Source of the DNA: Mycogone perniciosa
Taxonomy: Eukaryota; Ascomycota; Sordariomycetes; Hypocreales; Hypocreaceae
Length of the DNA stretch: 64,000 nucleotides
Reading direction: 5' to 3'
Assembly: GCA_025331125.1 (NCBI GenBank)
Contig: JAOALB010000043.1
Span: 1-64,000 of the forward strand
Shown here: positions 1 through 10,887 of the stretch, in pieces
How positions within the stretch are numbered: the first letter of the stretch is position 1
Layout: the number at the start of each line of letters is the position of its first letter
Program-made: the position numbers and the translations under genes
Notes under the pieces: generated by a model
What the model was told of the DNA's origin: nothing
The model's database searches: none
Seen by the model: only the letters and a program-made list of their open reading frames with translations

Positions 1-4
1 TCAC

Positions 5-136
5 ATCATTATCATTATCATTATCATTATCATTATCATTATCATTATCATTATCATTATCATTATCATTATCATTATCATCATCATTATCATTATCATT
101 ATCATTATCATTATCATTATCATTATCATCATCATT
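5..136. repeat. (ATCATT)n hexanucleotide microsatellite
   Basis: About 130 bases of nearly uninterrupted ATCATT units with occasional ATC insertions near 79-84 and 128-133. The array starts at the window edge and may extend further left. It lies upstream of the SSN3 leader; no coding role is seen. Confidence 0.95.
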
Positions 137-562
137 CACCCTCTCTTCATCCTCCGCCTCCACGTGAGGTCATCATACATACATACACACTATACGAAGT
201 ACTGCTGCTCTGGCCCTTGTCTGGCCTGTGTCTGGCCTGTGTTTGGCCCGTGTTTGCTTCATCCTCGTCACCGTTTGCCTCCGCATTTTCTTCCCCTCCT
301 CTCTCTTATTACTGCTACTGCTCCTAATACTACACTACTCCGTACATAAATCCACCTCATTTCCCGGTTGGCTCAATCCCTCTTCACGCCCTCTTGTCGG
401 CCTATCCCTGTCTTCCCCAGTCGTTGCCAAGAATTTCGTTTCCATTTGGATATGAACGATTCCACCCGATCTCGGTGATCTACCCAGATAAGGCGAAGGT
501 GGTTGTTCCTCGCCTCGCATCGCACATCATATCAAACACAGACACAAACACAGATCTCGGCT
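137..562 (+). other. Upstream region and leader of SSN3
   Basis: Pyrimidine-rich, typical of a fungal promoter or leader. It holds one copy of the dispersed TACTCCGTA motif (336-344). The SSN3 reading frame stays open upstream of the ATG to about 503, but without another ATG, so this part is treated as untranslated. Confidence 0.5.
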
Positions 563-2020
563 ATGCCTCTGCGGCTTCGGACCGGCTATCCTCTCTCATC
601 CTCCTCCTTTCAGTTTTCATCATCATCATTATCGTCCTCCGCTCACCGCCTGTACGCAGATGGCCGTGACCAGACAACGGGCTATCAGCCCAAGGCACGC
701 GTAACCGAACGCTACCGAATCATCGGGTTCATTAGCAGTGGAACATATGGCCGCGTCTACAAGGCTGTCAGTCGGACTGCGGCCAGCGGAGGCGGCATAG
801 CCGTTGTCCGGACCTCCAGCGGCAATGGCTCCAGTTCCCGCTCCGGTTCGGGTCCCATCGAGGTGGCCATCAAGAAGTTCAAGCCGGACAAGGAGGGCGA
901 GCAGGTCAGCTATACAGGAATCTCACAGAGCGCGATCCGCGAGATGAGCCTGTGCAGTGAGCTGCGCCACGCAAACGTCATCCGTCTTGTCGAGATCATC
1001 CTGGAGGACAAGTGCATTTTCATGGTCTTCGAGTACGCCGAGCATGATCTTTTGCAGATCATCCATCATCATACTCAACAGCCGCGACAACCCATCCCGC
1101 CGGCCACTATCAAAAGCATCATGTTCCAGCTCCTTAATGGCTGCCAGTATCTTCACACCAACTGGGTCCTACACCGTGATCTCAAACCCGCCAACATCAT
1201 GGTCACCTCGGGTGGCGAGGTCAAGATCGGCGATCTCGGCCTGGCTCGCCGTTTCGATAAACCACTGCACTCACTCTTCAGCGGCGACAAGGTCGTCGTG
1301 ACTATATGGTATCGTGCCCCCGAACTCATCCTCGGTTCTTATCACTATACCCCGGCTATCGACATGTGGGCTGTTGGATGCATCTTCGCCGAGTTGCTCT
1401 CATTGCGACCAATATTCAAAGGTGAGGAGGCCAAAATGGATAGCAAAAAGACGGTGCCGTTCCAGCGCAATCAGATGCAGAAGATTGTTGAGATCATGGG
1501 CATGCCGACCAAAGATCGCTGGAATTTGCTCCCCAGCATGCCCGAGTATAACCAGCTCAACAACCTCCAATCTGCCATGTCCCACCATGGCCATCATGGC
1601 CACCATCATCACGGCCACCACCAGTCTTCCAGCAGAGGCATCCCTCTCACCTCTAACCTCGAGAAATGGTACTACAACAACATCTCCACCAACTCCAACA
1701 CGGGCGCCAACGTCCCAAACAACCCCAGCGGCACCCCAATACTCGCCTCCCTCGGCCAGGACGGCTACAAGCTCCTCGCGGGCCTGCTCGACTACGACCC
1801 CGTCAAGCGCCTCACCGCCGCGTCAGCGCTGCAAGCACCCTTCTTCAGCTCCGGCGACCGCGTCAGCGCAAATTGCTTCGAGGGCGTGGCAAACGAATAC
1901 CCCCATCGCCGCGTCAGCCAAGACGACAACGACATTCGCACCAGCAGCCTGCCGGGTACGAAGCGTAGTGGCCTTCCCGACGACTCTTTGCTGCGAGCGG
2001 CCAAGCGCGTGAAGGAATAG
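563..2020 (+). CDS. ssn3: Serine/threonine protein kinase SSN3 (CDK8, Mediator kinase module)
   Basis: Single-exon gene of 485 residues. SSN3/CDK8 is the cyclin-dependent kinase of the Mediator CDK8 module; with cyclin C it phosphorylates the RNA polymerase II tail and transcription factors in the nucleus. Seen in the sequence: glycine loop SSGTYGRVYK (about residue 55), a PSTAIRE-type helix SQSAIREMSL, catalytic loop HRDLKPANI (about 204), DLGLAR in place of DFG, and WYRAPELIL. The C-lobe insert EEAKMDSKKTVPFQRNQMQK distinguishes CDK8/SSN3 from other CDKs. A histidine-rich run (about residues 341-353) lies in the C-lobe. The start is the first ATG in frame; an upstream exon cannot be excluded. 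Its 3' end faces the ARF6 gene. Confidence 0.93.
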   Translation: MPLRLRTGYPLSSSSFQFSSSSLSSSAHRLYADGRDQTTGYQPKARVTERYRIIGFISSGTYGRVYKAVSRTAASGGGIAVVRTSSGNGSSSRSGSGPIEVAIKKFKPDKEGEQVSYTGISQSAIREMSLCSELRHANVIRLVEIILEDKCIFMVFEYAEHDLLQIIHHHTQQPRQPIPPATIKSIMFQLLNGCQYLHTNWVLHRDLKPANIMVTSGGEVKIGDLGLARRFDKPLHSLFSGDKVVVTIWYRAPELILGSYHYTPAIDMWAVGCIFAELLSLRPIFKGEEAKMDSKKTVPFQRNQMQKIVEIMGMPTKDRWNLLPSMPEYNQLNNLQSAMSHHGHHGHHHHGHHQSSSRGIPLTSNLEKWYYNNISTNSNTGANVPNNPSGTPILASLGQDGYKLLAGLLDYDPVKRLTAASALQAPFFSSGDRVSANCFEGVANEYPHRRVSQDDNDIRTSSLPGTKRSGLPDDSLLRAAKRVKE

Positions 2021-3268
2021 GATCCTCCACGGAGCAAACAGCCGGTCAGTCGAAGAGTAAAGGCTTAGAGGGAGAGGGGGGAAACGCATCCTGATTGGGA
2101 TAATGGTGGGCCTTTCTTATTGAATTCAGCTTTTATATCCATGTGAATTGGGGGTTTGGTACGCGTTGTTATGGGTATAGCATGGCAGTTCATATGGGGA
2201 TTATGGTGGCGTATGGGGTTGACAGTATTGGCAGTATTGGGAGGCACTTGTTCAGGGATCATCGTTGAAGGGCATCACAAACAGCATCCGGGAGACATGG
2301 AGTTTCAACGGGGCAGAGAGTACTATTATTTTATTTGGTTCGTTATGTATTACTATTATGGGAAATCAGAGTTCACTGGGGAGTATTGAAGGGGATTATT
2401 GAAGCTGAATACTAGCTAAATATACACAATAGTATTGATGGCACACCACCCATTATACATACTTGCAAAGCTGATGTTACCACAATTGATTAATATTATA
2501 CCCTTTCCCCATCCTATCTTCCGTAAGGGCAGAAAAAGATGAAAGAGACATGTCATTCATTAGGGTTCGATACTGGAATAAATGAACAAACAAAACAGCA
2601 ACAACAGCAACAGCAACAGCAACAGCAGCAAAAAAGCGGATAGCCTAACATACAATACAGTTTCTTGTTCTCTTGCCACACCAAAACAAAAACAACAACT
2701 TCCCACATCTTTTGTGTTTTCTCTCTGCCTACCAACTTCGCCTCGCTTTGCAGTCATCTAGCAGCCCGGGTATTTGAATGAGTAAATAAAAAAAAATGTA
2801 TAAGATAAATAAAAAGGGGTTAGGTGAGGGAATATGCTTTCGAGGCAAGAGAAGAAGAGATGAGCGCAAAGGGAGATAAAACACATTCGACACAGGTAAT
2901 TTTCTCCCCCCGCTGGAGCAAATGGGTAGGCACATCTTGGTTGATATCTCTCCTCTTCTCCTCTCTTCTTCTCTCTCTCGTCGCATCTTCCCCTTTTTCA
3001 AGCAGCCGTATCCGTGTATTCTGGGCTGCTCCCGTCATCTCTGTAGCGCGCGTGGGTGTTGTGATATTGTGGGGGTGTAAGTACACCGTCGAGAGTCCTG
3101 GTAATGAAGAGCGATCGCGCAAGAGTTGAGTCGAGGGATGAGGACTGGACGATGTGCCTGCCTCGACTAAGCATATCTGGCCTCGGCAAGGATGACGGGG
3201 TTTGTGTATATCATTTGAAGAGATTGCCACCAAGTCGTAGGTCGGTATAACGTGGGAAGAATCGTCGG
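2021..3268. other. Intergenic region between convergent SSN3 and ARF6
   Basis: Expected to carry the 3' ends of both genes. Apart from a CAR-triplet repeat at 2596-2630 there is only low-complexity sequence. No convincing reading frame was found; short open stretches around 2820-3230 lack family motifs. Confidence 0.5.
2596..2630. repeat. CAA/CAG short tandem repeat
   Basis: About 35 bases of alternating CAGCAA units. It sits in the non-coding interval and would encode polyglutamine only in frames without a gene. Confidence 0.8.
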
Positions 3269-4019
3269 TTATTTCTTAACGGGAGTAGGAGGTGCCTTGA
3301 CGTTGTTGGAGAGCCACGCCAGGCCCTCGAGTAATCCTTCGCCGGTGGTGGCACAGCTGGGCACCACATACCAGATCTTGTCCTTGAGCTTGGAGAGCTG
3401 GAGGGCTTCGGTGACTTCTTGGGGCGTCAAAGCTGTAGAGGGAACCATGGTTAGCATTTACAGGAACAATTGACATGGAGAAGAGGGTAATTAGCCAGAT
3501 CAACATACCCTCCTTGAGATCTTGCTTGTTTGCAAAAACAAGAAGCAGGCTATCCTTCATTTCTCGGTCATTGATGATACGGTGGAGTTCTTGTCGAGCC
3601 TCGTCCATCCGGGCGCGGTCAGAGGAGTCGATAACAAAGATTAATCCTTGGGTACCTAGTAGATGGAAGTATTAGAATCAGGATTCTGCCAGAACAAGGC
3701 CTGATGAAATATAGTCCAGCTCGATAACCAGAATGAAGAGTGTGTGTTCTTGAGCAAGCAAAAACGTACCACTAAAGTAATGTCTCCACAGAGGTCGAAT
3801 CTTGTCCTGGCCACCAACATCCCACACGTTGAACTTGACATTCTTATACGTGACGGTCTCGACGTTGAAACCGACAGTGGGGATGGTGGTGACATCCTGG
3901 CCCAGCTTGAGTTTGTAGAGAATAGTGGTTTTGCCGGCAGCATCGAGACCCAGCATCAGCAGGCGCATCTCCTTGGATCCGAAGATCTTGCCCATCATCT
4001 TGGACAGTTGGCCACCCAT
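3269..4019 (-). CDS. ADP-ribosylation factor, ARF6 type
   Basis: Three exons (4019-3770, 3655-3509, 3432-3269) give 186 residues. ARF GTPases control vesicle budding; the ARF6 branch acts at the plasma membrane and endosomes and in polarised growth. Visible: Gly2 for N-myristoylation (MGGQLSK), P-loop GLDAAGKT, effector segment TTIPTVGFNVETV, switch II WDVGGQDKIRP, NKQD and SCAT for guanine recognition. The NVKFNVWDVGG and ARQELHRIINDREM segments match ARF6 rather than ARF1. The introns are 114 and 76 nt with GTACGT and GTATGT donors, and both junctions restore the family sequence (FSG/TQG and KE/ALTPQE). The C-terminus is extended by a short proline-rich tail. Confidence 0.94.
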
Positions 4020-5048
4020 GACTGCGGTGATGATTCCTCTCTTCGAACCCCTATTCTGTTGTTTGTCGTGTCGTGTATCTGGAGGACTCGGCTCGACTCT
4101 CTCTCGTGCGCTTTACTAATATCACCTTCGTAGCGGCAGGAAAGGAGGTTGAAGGACAGGTTTCGCGACACTATACTCGGTTGAAAAAGGAGGGGGGGGT
4201 TTATAGAAGGATCGACGGGCGTATTAGGGGCTGGATTCGTATCGTTCTGATCAAATCAGCGTTTCTATTCGCGCAGCAATAATAGACGACAGGTTAGCGA
4301 TGATGGTAAACTTTCCAACACGTGTTGTTGAGTAGCAGCCTCGTTCTCCTCCCACCCCAGCTTTGGTGAAACAGCACCCAATGTGAGGGAGGGAGGAGGG
4401 AAACAAGGGGGGGGAAAAGAATGATGCATTGTACACCCATCAAACCGCAAACTCACCTTCAATGTGCCACGGCTTGTTTCCTTTTTCCTTCTTCTTCTTC
4501 TCTCTGCTTTGCTCCCCTTTTATGCTGTTGGCGCACGTCCTCCTGAGCAGCGTGGAAGTGCAAGAATCGAGAGCAAGACGAGACAAGACGGGTCGAGACG
4601 CGGCAGAATCGAGAGGGAAGGGAATCAATGGGCTGAATAATGGACTCAGCCGACGGACGACAACGGACCGGGAGCGCAATTGATCCAGCCAGCTGGGGAT
4701 TGTCAGGCTGAAGCTGGAGCTGGAGTTGAATCCTGTTGCTTTCTTTCTTTCTTTTCCGCCTTACGGAGTAGCACTCGTACTCTTCTCCCTCTTGTTTATG
4801 CGAGAGGCTCGTTCGCCAGGGACGCCAATCAGATGCGAAGACGCACGTGGACGAGCGAAGTTCAGGGAGGACCAAGTACGAGTACCTGATGGTACCTGAC
4901 AGTAGCCGCTGCAACGCTTCTGTGACTGCTTCCAGACACTAGTATAGTGCTCCGTAGTGGTGCTCCGTGTGGTGGAGTCAGGCGCAACCTCTCCTGCTAC
5001 GTAGTACGAAGTAGTCCTACTACTATTATGGAATCCGTACCTGTACTT

Positions 5049-5082
5049 ACAGGGCATACAGGGCATACAGGGCATACAGGGC
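5049..5082. repeat. 9-bp direct tandem repeat
   Basis: The unit ACAGGGCAT occurs three times in succession, followed by a fourth partial unit. It lies in non-coding DNA about 1 kb upstream of ARF6. Confidence 0.85.
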
Positions 5083-5208
5083 CTTCTGCACTCTATCGGA
5101 ATGGAACAATGTCCTGTCCCGCCCCCATTTGTTCATTTCAGGGGTAGCGGCCAATCTTCTTTGCCAATCTCCGGTTGCTGCGGGACGAGGCCAAGAGGCC
5201 AGAGGGTC

Positions 5209-5241
5209 CATTCCAGGGCTATTCCAGGGCCATTCCAGGGG
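5209..5241. repeat. CATTCCAGGG short tandem repeat
   Basis: Three closely spaced, slightly varied copies of CATTCCAGGGC in non-coding DNA. Confidence 0.7.
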
Positions 5242-6009
5242 CTGCCGCCACACTTAGTGCTGAAAAGGGTCCGCTAGAGCCTCCATTGGGCCGCTAGCTT
5301 TAGTGGCTTTAGTAGTTGGTGCGCTCCACAAGCCACAGAGCGCGGAAGGCTTCATTATCCTGATGATCAAGTCCATCATCATCAACCCGCTAATCGGGCA
5401 CGTGAACCAACGATGAACTCCCTCGTCATGCATACAAGTAAATGCAAGTCAGTCTATGGGGAAGAGTTGCAGAAACACGGGAATAATCAGATACTACTAC
5501 TGCTTTATTAGCTCAGAGTGGACCGCCGTATGCACGGAGTACTCGTACTACTCCTACCCTTGGCACGGATCAACCGCTGAAGATCATCAATCACGGCATC
5601 ATGAAATGATGATAAAGAAGAACACACTAGCAAGGATCGTATACATACTAGCTCTGACGAAGGGAAGGCAATAAGGCTATGGACGGCATAATAATACAAA
5701 GTAGTAGTAATAGCAATACTAACTAATACATAATCCGTACTATTCTCCATTGCCGTCCATATATCCCGTATTGGTGTGTATCATATTACATAGAGTATTC
5801 GTTCTAAATCCTTTACTCCGTCTAGAATCACAATCGAAATATTCAAATGTTCCGAATCAAGTCATCTATTCCATTAACACTAGCCTGGGTATGAGCTCAA
5901 GAGCCAAAATCCTGATTCGTCTTGTCCGCCAACGCCATAGCAACAAGGTGCCGCCTCACATCCATACTCCGCGCATTCAAGTACAATTCCAAAAGCAAAC
6001 ACAAGGCTC

Positions 6010-7080
6010 TCAATGCCGATATTCAATCACAAACCTTCTCTCCACTTGCTGCAGTGTGGTCGAATCATTCTCGCCCTCAAACTTGAGGTCAACCTTGCCA
6101 TCTGCCGCCATACTATGGACTTCGGCCTTGTAGAACGTTGTCGTGTTGGGGTAGAGTGCAAGGACCACTTGCCCGGCTTCGTAGTCTTTGGGTATGCTCG
6201 CCTGGCTCTCCGGCGCGATGGGAATCATGCTGCTGGCGCTTGACCGATACTCCTTTTGCTTGCTCGGGTCCTCAGGCTCAACGTCTAGCACTTTGTAGCG
6301 TCGGCTTTTGCCCTCACCAAGCACCTGCGCAACCTCCCCCAGGATCCAGTCGGATGTCTGTTCCCCGTTGACGGCCTTGGGCTTGAATGCGACGGCGTCG
6401 CCCTTGGAGAAGACCACCTTGGACCTGTTGTTGGCTGACGCCGATCCCGATCCGCTGGCACCACCGCTAGCCGAGCCCTGAGGTTCCACACTATCGGCCT
6501 TTGGGGGCATGCTGTCCCTATCACGATTGCTGCCCCGGTCGCCGTGCTTTCTGGACGAGCTTCCAATAGGGCTGGGTACTGGAGAGTCGCCCGTGCCGTC
6601 AAAGTCATACAGCGAAGCCGCAGCGCTGTCCCGTGTCGCAGACCTCTTAGCCGGACCCGCCGCCTGCGCTTCAGCCTGCTCCTTGGCCACCACGACTGCG
6701 CGCAAAATCTTCAGCTGGTCTACCTGCTGTCGGAGGTTGTTCACGTTGGTTTCCGAGAATTTGACACCAGCCCTGCACAGCTGCTCCATCTGCTTCAACG
6801 CATCCGTCGGGACACTGTCCGAGTCCATGCGGCCGGCTTGCCTGTCCATCTCAACAAGCTTGTTCAGAGTGTCATTCTCGGCGTTGATGCCCGCCACAAT
6901 CTCTGCCATCTGAGCCTTGCACCCCTCCCAGATGTTCAACTCCTCGCCGTGCGTGTTGCCATTGTTGCGGTTGGACCCGCGGCCGCTGCGATTCCGTTGA
7001 GACATGGGTGACTGGTCGTACCACGGGCCAAGCTCCTCCTGAAGGTTTTTGATTTCGCGCTGCGCTTTTCGGTTAGCCAT
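6010..7080 (-). CDS. sgf29: SAGA complex subunit Sgf29 (tandem Tudor domain)
   Basis: Single exon, 356 residues. Sgf29 belongs to the histone acetyltransferase module of SAGA and reads H3K4me2/3 through tandem Tudor domains. The N-terminal third is helical or coiled coil (residues 1-140, with LKQMEQLCRAGVKF). A serine/glycine-rich linker follows (about 140-220). The C-terminal domain (about 220-356) has WILGEVAQVL, RYKVLDVEPED, VLALYPNTTTFYKAEV and the closing VERRFVIEYR that ends most fungal Sgf29 proteins. The start is an ATG at 7080 followed by a lysine/arginine-rich helix. The length and the position of the Tudor pair at the extreme C-terminus fit the family. Confidence 0.88.
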   Translation of the reverse strand: MANRKAQREIKNLQEELGPWYDQSPMSQRNRSGRGSNRNNGNTHGEELNIWEGCKAQMAEIVAGINAENDTLNKLVEMDRQAGRMDSDSVPTDALKQMEQLCRAGVKFSETNVNNLRQQVDQLKILRAVVVAKEQAEAQAAGPAKRSATRDSAAASLYDFDGTGDSPVPSPIGSSSRKHGDRGSNRDRDSMPPKADSVEPQGSASGGASGSGSASANNRSKVVFSKGDAVAFKPKAVNGEQTSDWILGEVAQVLGEGKSRRYKVLDVEPEDPSKQKEYRSSASSMIPIAPESQASIPKDYEAGQVVLALYPNTTTFYKAEVHSMAADGKVDLKFEGENDSTTLQQVERRFVIEYRH

Positions 7081-8661
7081 CGTGATACCCGGCTGATGCT
7101 GTCGCCCGTCCGTCCGTTCCGTCCGTCTGTCGTGCCACGACCAAAAAACAGGTCACGGCCAAAGGGGGAGAGCACGCCAAAATGAAGGGTAGATGAGGAG
7201 GGGAAGAGAGAGCCAACTTGATATTAACGCCACCAACGAGCAAAACTGAGGGTTGAAGAGTTTATAAACTTACCAGCAGCAGGCAACTGTTTCTTTTATG
7301 AAGAAGGCAACAGACAACAGACAACAGCGGGCAACTGAATTGCTCTCTTCGACTCGACTGTTCCCCCTCGGAAGGAGTGAATGATTGATCGCGGCGCGTC
7401 GAACGGCGGATAGGCGACTCGATGGATGATGGTGGTTGAAGGGAAAGAAGACGGATCGAAGACGGCTCGAAGAGGGAAAGGACGAGAATTTCAACCCATC
7501 GTATGTCCCAGAAAGGAAAATGGCAGCCAGCCAAGCGCACAAGCTGCAGCCTGCCGCCACAAACGTCGTCAAGGTTCAGTTGAGGCGGAAAGTGAAGAGA
7601 GGGGCAGTGATGCTTGTACATATGACGAATGTGACTTTGATCGCGCATCTTTGACTTTCCGCGCGCAGAGATAAGATAAGATCTGGCTAGGTCTTCGGAT
7701 CATCCATTTCCCGGTATTCAACTAAAAATAGCCACCTCAAGCTTTGTAACATCTTCAACACCACAATGACATGAGTATGCAGAGCGCAAACTACTAGGCG
7801 CTCCACCTCAAAGGTGTGGTTCTATCCGAGCTACAATGATCACCGAAGACAGCGCAGCAGCATGGAAATGTCTACTCTCCATCTCCTGTTTCGTCATCAT
7901 CGGCGAGTGGATGACACCGTCAAGGCTATCCATCATCAACAGTATGAAGGCTCATTTGTAGGTGCATGAAACGATGGAGTTCGACACTCTTGCTGATCCC
8001 AGGTTAGGTGGGAAAAGCTGCTGCTTAAATATATGAAAACTCTCTAACTAAGTGATCATGACCATCTGGAAATCTAGCTGTTATGATATCGTCATTGACT
8101 TACATATCCGGCTGTTGTTGTAAGTTAGTTGAGAATGAAGGATTTACCCGTTACTGAGGTTGACAGAGGCTTTCCTTCAGATGCCATGTTAATGAATGAA
8201 AATACTAAGAGCACAGGTAGGTGTTTGGCACAGCGTAGGCGAAATCTGGAGAGAGGCTTCGTTACGTTCGCTCACCGAGATCACATCTACCCTCCATGCA
8301 GGCCACACATCCAAACTCCAAATATGGAGGTTCTCACAAGTCCCGCATTGATACATAGGCGAGGTTCACAGTCATCGAATTGCTCAAGAGGGAAGGTTGA
8401 TTTGCACGTCTGGGGAGGGAACCTCTGCAGCGAGGCTGGTCACTCACGCAATGTCTTCTCTATAAAATGTCATACTAGGGTGCAGTAGCATTCCTGATGA
8501 CTAGAGTCCAAGACATTTGGTCCAGACTCGTTTGCGGGGTGGCTCTCGTGAGAACCCAGACCGATGACGAACTTCCATAGCTGCTCCCTATAAATGCCCA
8601 TCCAACCTCCAGAGGAAGCCCTGGATTTCCCAAAGACCAAGTCATATCCCTGATTACCGCC
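7081..8661. other. Intergenic region upstream of Sgf29 and of the GNAT pseudogene
   Basis: Carries the Sgf29 promoter (about 7081-7650, pyrimidine-rich on the minus strand). From about 7700 to 8660 there is low-density sequence without a supported reading frame. Nothing else was recognised. Confidence 0.4.
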
Positions 8662-9532
8662 ATGGCACCGACACCAGACTTTGTTGTCTCAACCGTGGAC
8701 TTGGACCGAGACTGGGATGACCTCTTCGCCACACATTGGGACTCCTGGAAGAGTCCGCTGCAAGCCATTGGGCGATTGACATACGCAAACCTCGGTGCAG
8801 GTGGACTGGAGGAAGCTGCATAATTTGAAGCTTCAAAGCTCAAGTACTTGGCTGAGGCTCGAGCCAGTCCTGATCAGCATTGGCTGAAGGTTGAAGACTT
8901 GAATCGTCAAGACCAAGGTCTCTCACCCATAGTCGGGGGCCTTGTATGGACACACCATCGCGGCAACGCTTCTCCCTAGGGCACCCACCAGAAAGAGCAC
9001 CAGCCAGTGCCTGATCTACCCGGGTTTGGGTTTGTTCATGGCTCGGAACGTTATGAGCTAGCCCGAGACGTGTATACACAAATATGGAAGTGGCACCCAA
9101 AGCTGATGCAGCAGAGGGAACATGCGTGTAAGTGCCTAGTCATTCCTCTTGAAGCGTCCTTGACGGCTAAAAACTACTGTGATCTGGCCGATAGACGGCC
9201 AAGTTATATGGGTAATTCCCGAATATCGTCGTCTCAGAGCTGCTACAGCTCTCGGGGACCACTTTCAGAGCATAGTAAACAAGCTTGGCATCGAGGCCTA
9301 TGCCGAAGGCACTGCCTTAGGCACGCCACTGATTTTCCAACATGGCTTTGTCCTCATTGAATACCCAGTCTTTGTCTTTCGCCGAGACAATCCGAGTGTA
9401 GACTGGATTCGTCTTGTCCAAAAACTTCAGGCTCAACCAATTGGCATTCTTTGGAGGCCTAAAGGGGGGCAATACAGCGAGGGGAAGACGATCTTACCTT
9501 GGGAGGGAAGAACCCGACAGTCCAAGCCTTGA
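8662..9532 (+). pseudogene. GNAT-family N-acetyltransferase pseudogene, two in-frame stops
   Basis: Two exons (8662-9127 and 9195-9532, 67-nt intron with a GTGTAAGT-type donor and AG acceptor) form a frame of 268 codons ending in TGA. Codon 54 is TAA (8821-8823) and codon 106 is TAG (8977-8979). Elsewhere the frame keeps the pattern of a common fungal GNAT family: an N-terminal WDSWKSPLQAIGRL segment, SERYELARDVYTQIW, then across the intron WVIPEYRRLRAATAL (acetyl-CoA binding loop), EAYAEGTALGTPL, and a C-terminal ILWRPKGG near the end. No frameshift is needed, and both splice sites and the final stop survive, so decay looks recent. Alternatives are stop readthrough or mRNA editing. The catalytic part downstream of the stops cannot be reached from the ATG without one of these. 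Confidence 0.8.
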
Positions 9533-10887
9533 GAGGGTGCATCCATTTCGTCTCTGAAGCAGATGATACTGGGTTGATTGGTGGTGGATGTACTCTACAC
9601 ATGGAGAAGTCAATGAATGGCTCTTGTTGGTTGCCGGTATGTCTGCGTGTTTGACCTGCATCTAGTACAACCCCAGCTACTTTGGTAGCTGTAGGTATTT
9701 CACATCACTGGGTGAATACAGAGGGATCAAAGGCTAAACCTCAGCCATCAAATACCGAAAGTGACTTGATCGGATCCAGGAGACATTCGAGCATTGGCTC
9801 GGCATGTTACAGCCTTGCTAAACCAACTGAAGCATCATGACCTCGAAGTAAATTCTGCAAGGATCAATGCATGGTGGCATGTCTAACTAACACGTATTAA
9901 GATACAATAGAATGTACTTTGCAAGAATAGGACGCTCTGTGATGCAATGCACGCCCTCCCTCCTCTACGTACATGACCTTCCACTGTATGAGACTGCCGT
10001 CCTTTTTATATCCATTCCTCAGTTGCTTACACAGCCATAGCCTCTAATCCTACTGACTGTATTATTAATCGCTCTGTCTTTAGAGTGCCTTCGTGGTGTA
10101 GAACCTTTTGCTCGGGCGTGGGACGACAAGGCCGTTTTTTATTGATGCTGAAATCGAGGTGGCCTTTTACACGAACTGATGAGGAAACACTCCTAATCTC
10201 CAAATAAATAACCCTCTTCTTTATAGAATGGCGTTCGTGGGCTGATAATTGATACTCAATCTGGCCAATGTCGCTTATTAAAACAAATACCAAACTTGTG
10301 TCACATGGGCTACACCCGTACATAATACCATCCATCAGGTACACCAACTGGGTGCAAGCCTGAATTTATTATACCTGGTATAATCGATATTTTAGCCCCC
10401 GAGGCAGGTCGATTCAGTGTTGAATCAATCACAATGTGAACCTCACCTGGTGTGTTCGAGGTCATGTTCACGGCTTTGTCCAAGGATCTATCTACTATTC
10501 AGCTTATGACTAGTCGCACACATGAGAATGCACAACTCTTCTTATTCGTTGCATAATTTAACCATATTCCCCTCACGATGCATCTCTTCCCGAGTCACCA
10601 ATCACAGGATTTATTTCATACTCCGTGGTAATATTGCGGGGTTGTTGAGTCAATGGCGTATGAATGGACGCTACATCAACTCGGAATAAGTTCTTGGCAG
10701 CTGTATCGAGCGGAGCCTCGAGTCCGAGTTGAAAGCTATGAATAGTATTTCCCCGAAGCTGAGATTTCTTCTTCTCCTCTAGCAATAGGGTAGAGAGAAA
10801 GAGGCCGTTCGGTTACACCACTAGGCAAACTCCAATCACAATCCCCATATATCACATCAGCATCCTAATCGTGCTGCGGTTCTAAGA
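9533..10887. other. Intergenic region upstream of the MATE gene
   Basis: No supported gene. A 17-base near-palindrome (ATTATACC, one base, GGTATAAT) lies at 10368-10384. The last 300 bases are the presumed MATE promoter and leader. Confidence 0.45.

Larger units (their letters stand above)
4020..6009. other. Intergenic region, ARF6 promoter to Sgf29 3' end
   Basis: Contains the divergent upstream region of ARF6, two small tandem repeats (5049-5082, 5209-5241) and copies of the TACGGAGTA motif (for example 4760-4768). No reading frame with recognisable motifs was found on either strand. Confidence 0.5.

Noticed and set aside
1314..2012. A 232-codon frame on the plus strand inside SSN3
   Set aside because: Ser/Thr/Pro-rich shadow of the SSN3 frame without any motif.
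2820..3233. A 137-codon minus-strand frame between SSN3 and ARF6
   Set aside because: Low-complexity, arginine/glutamate-rich, no motif, and it lies where two 3' UTRs are expected.
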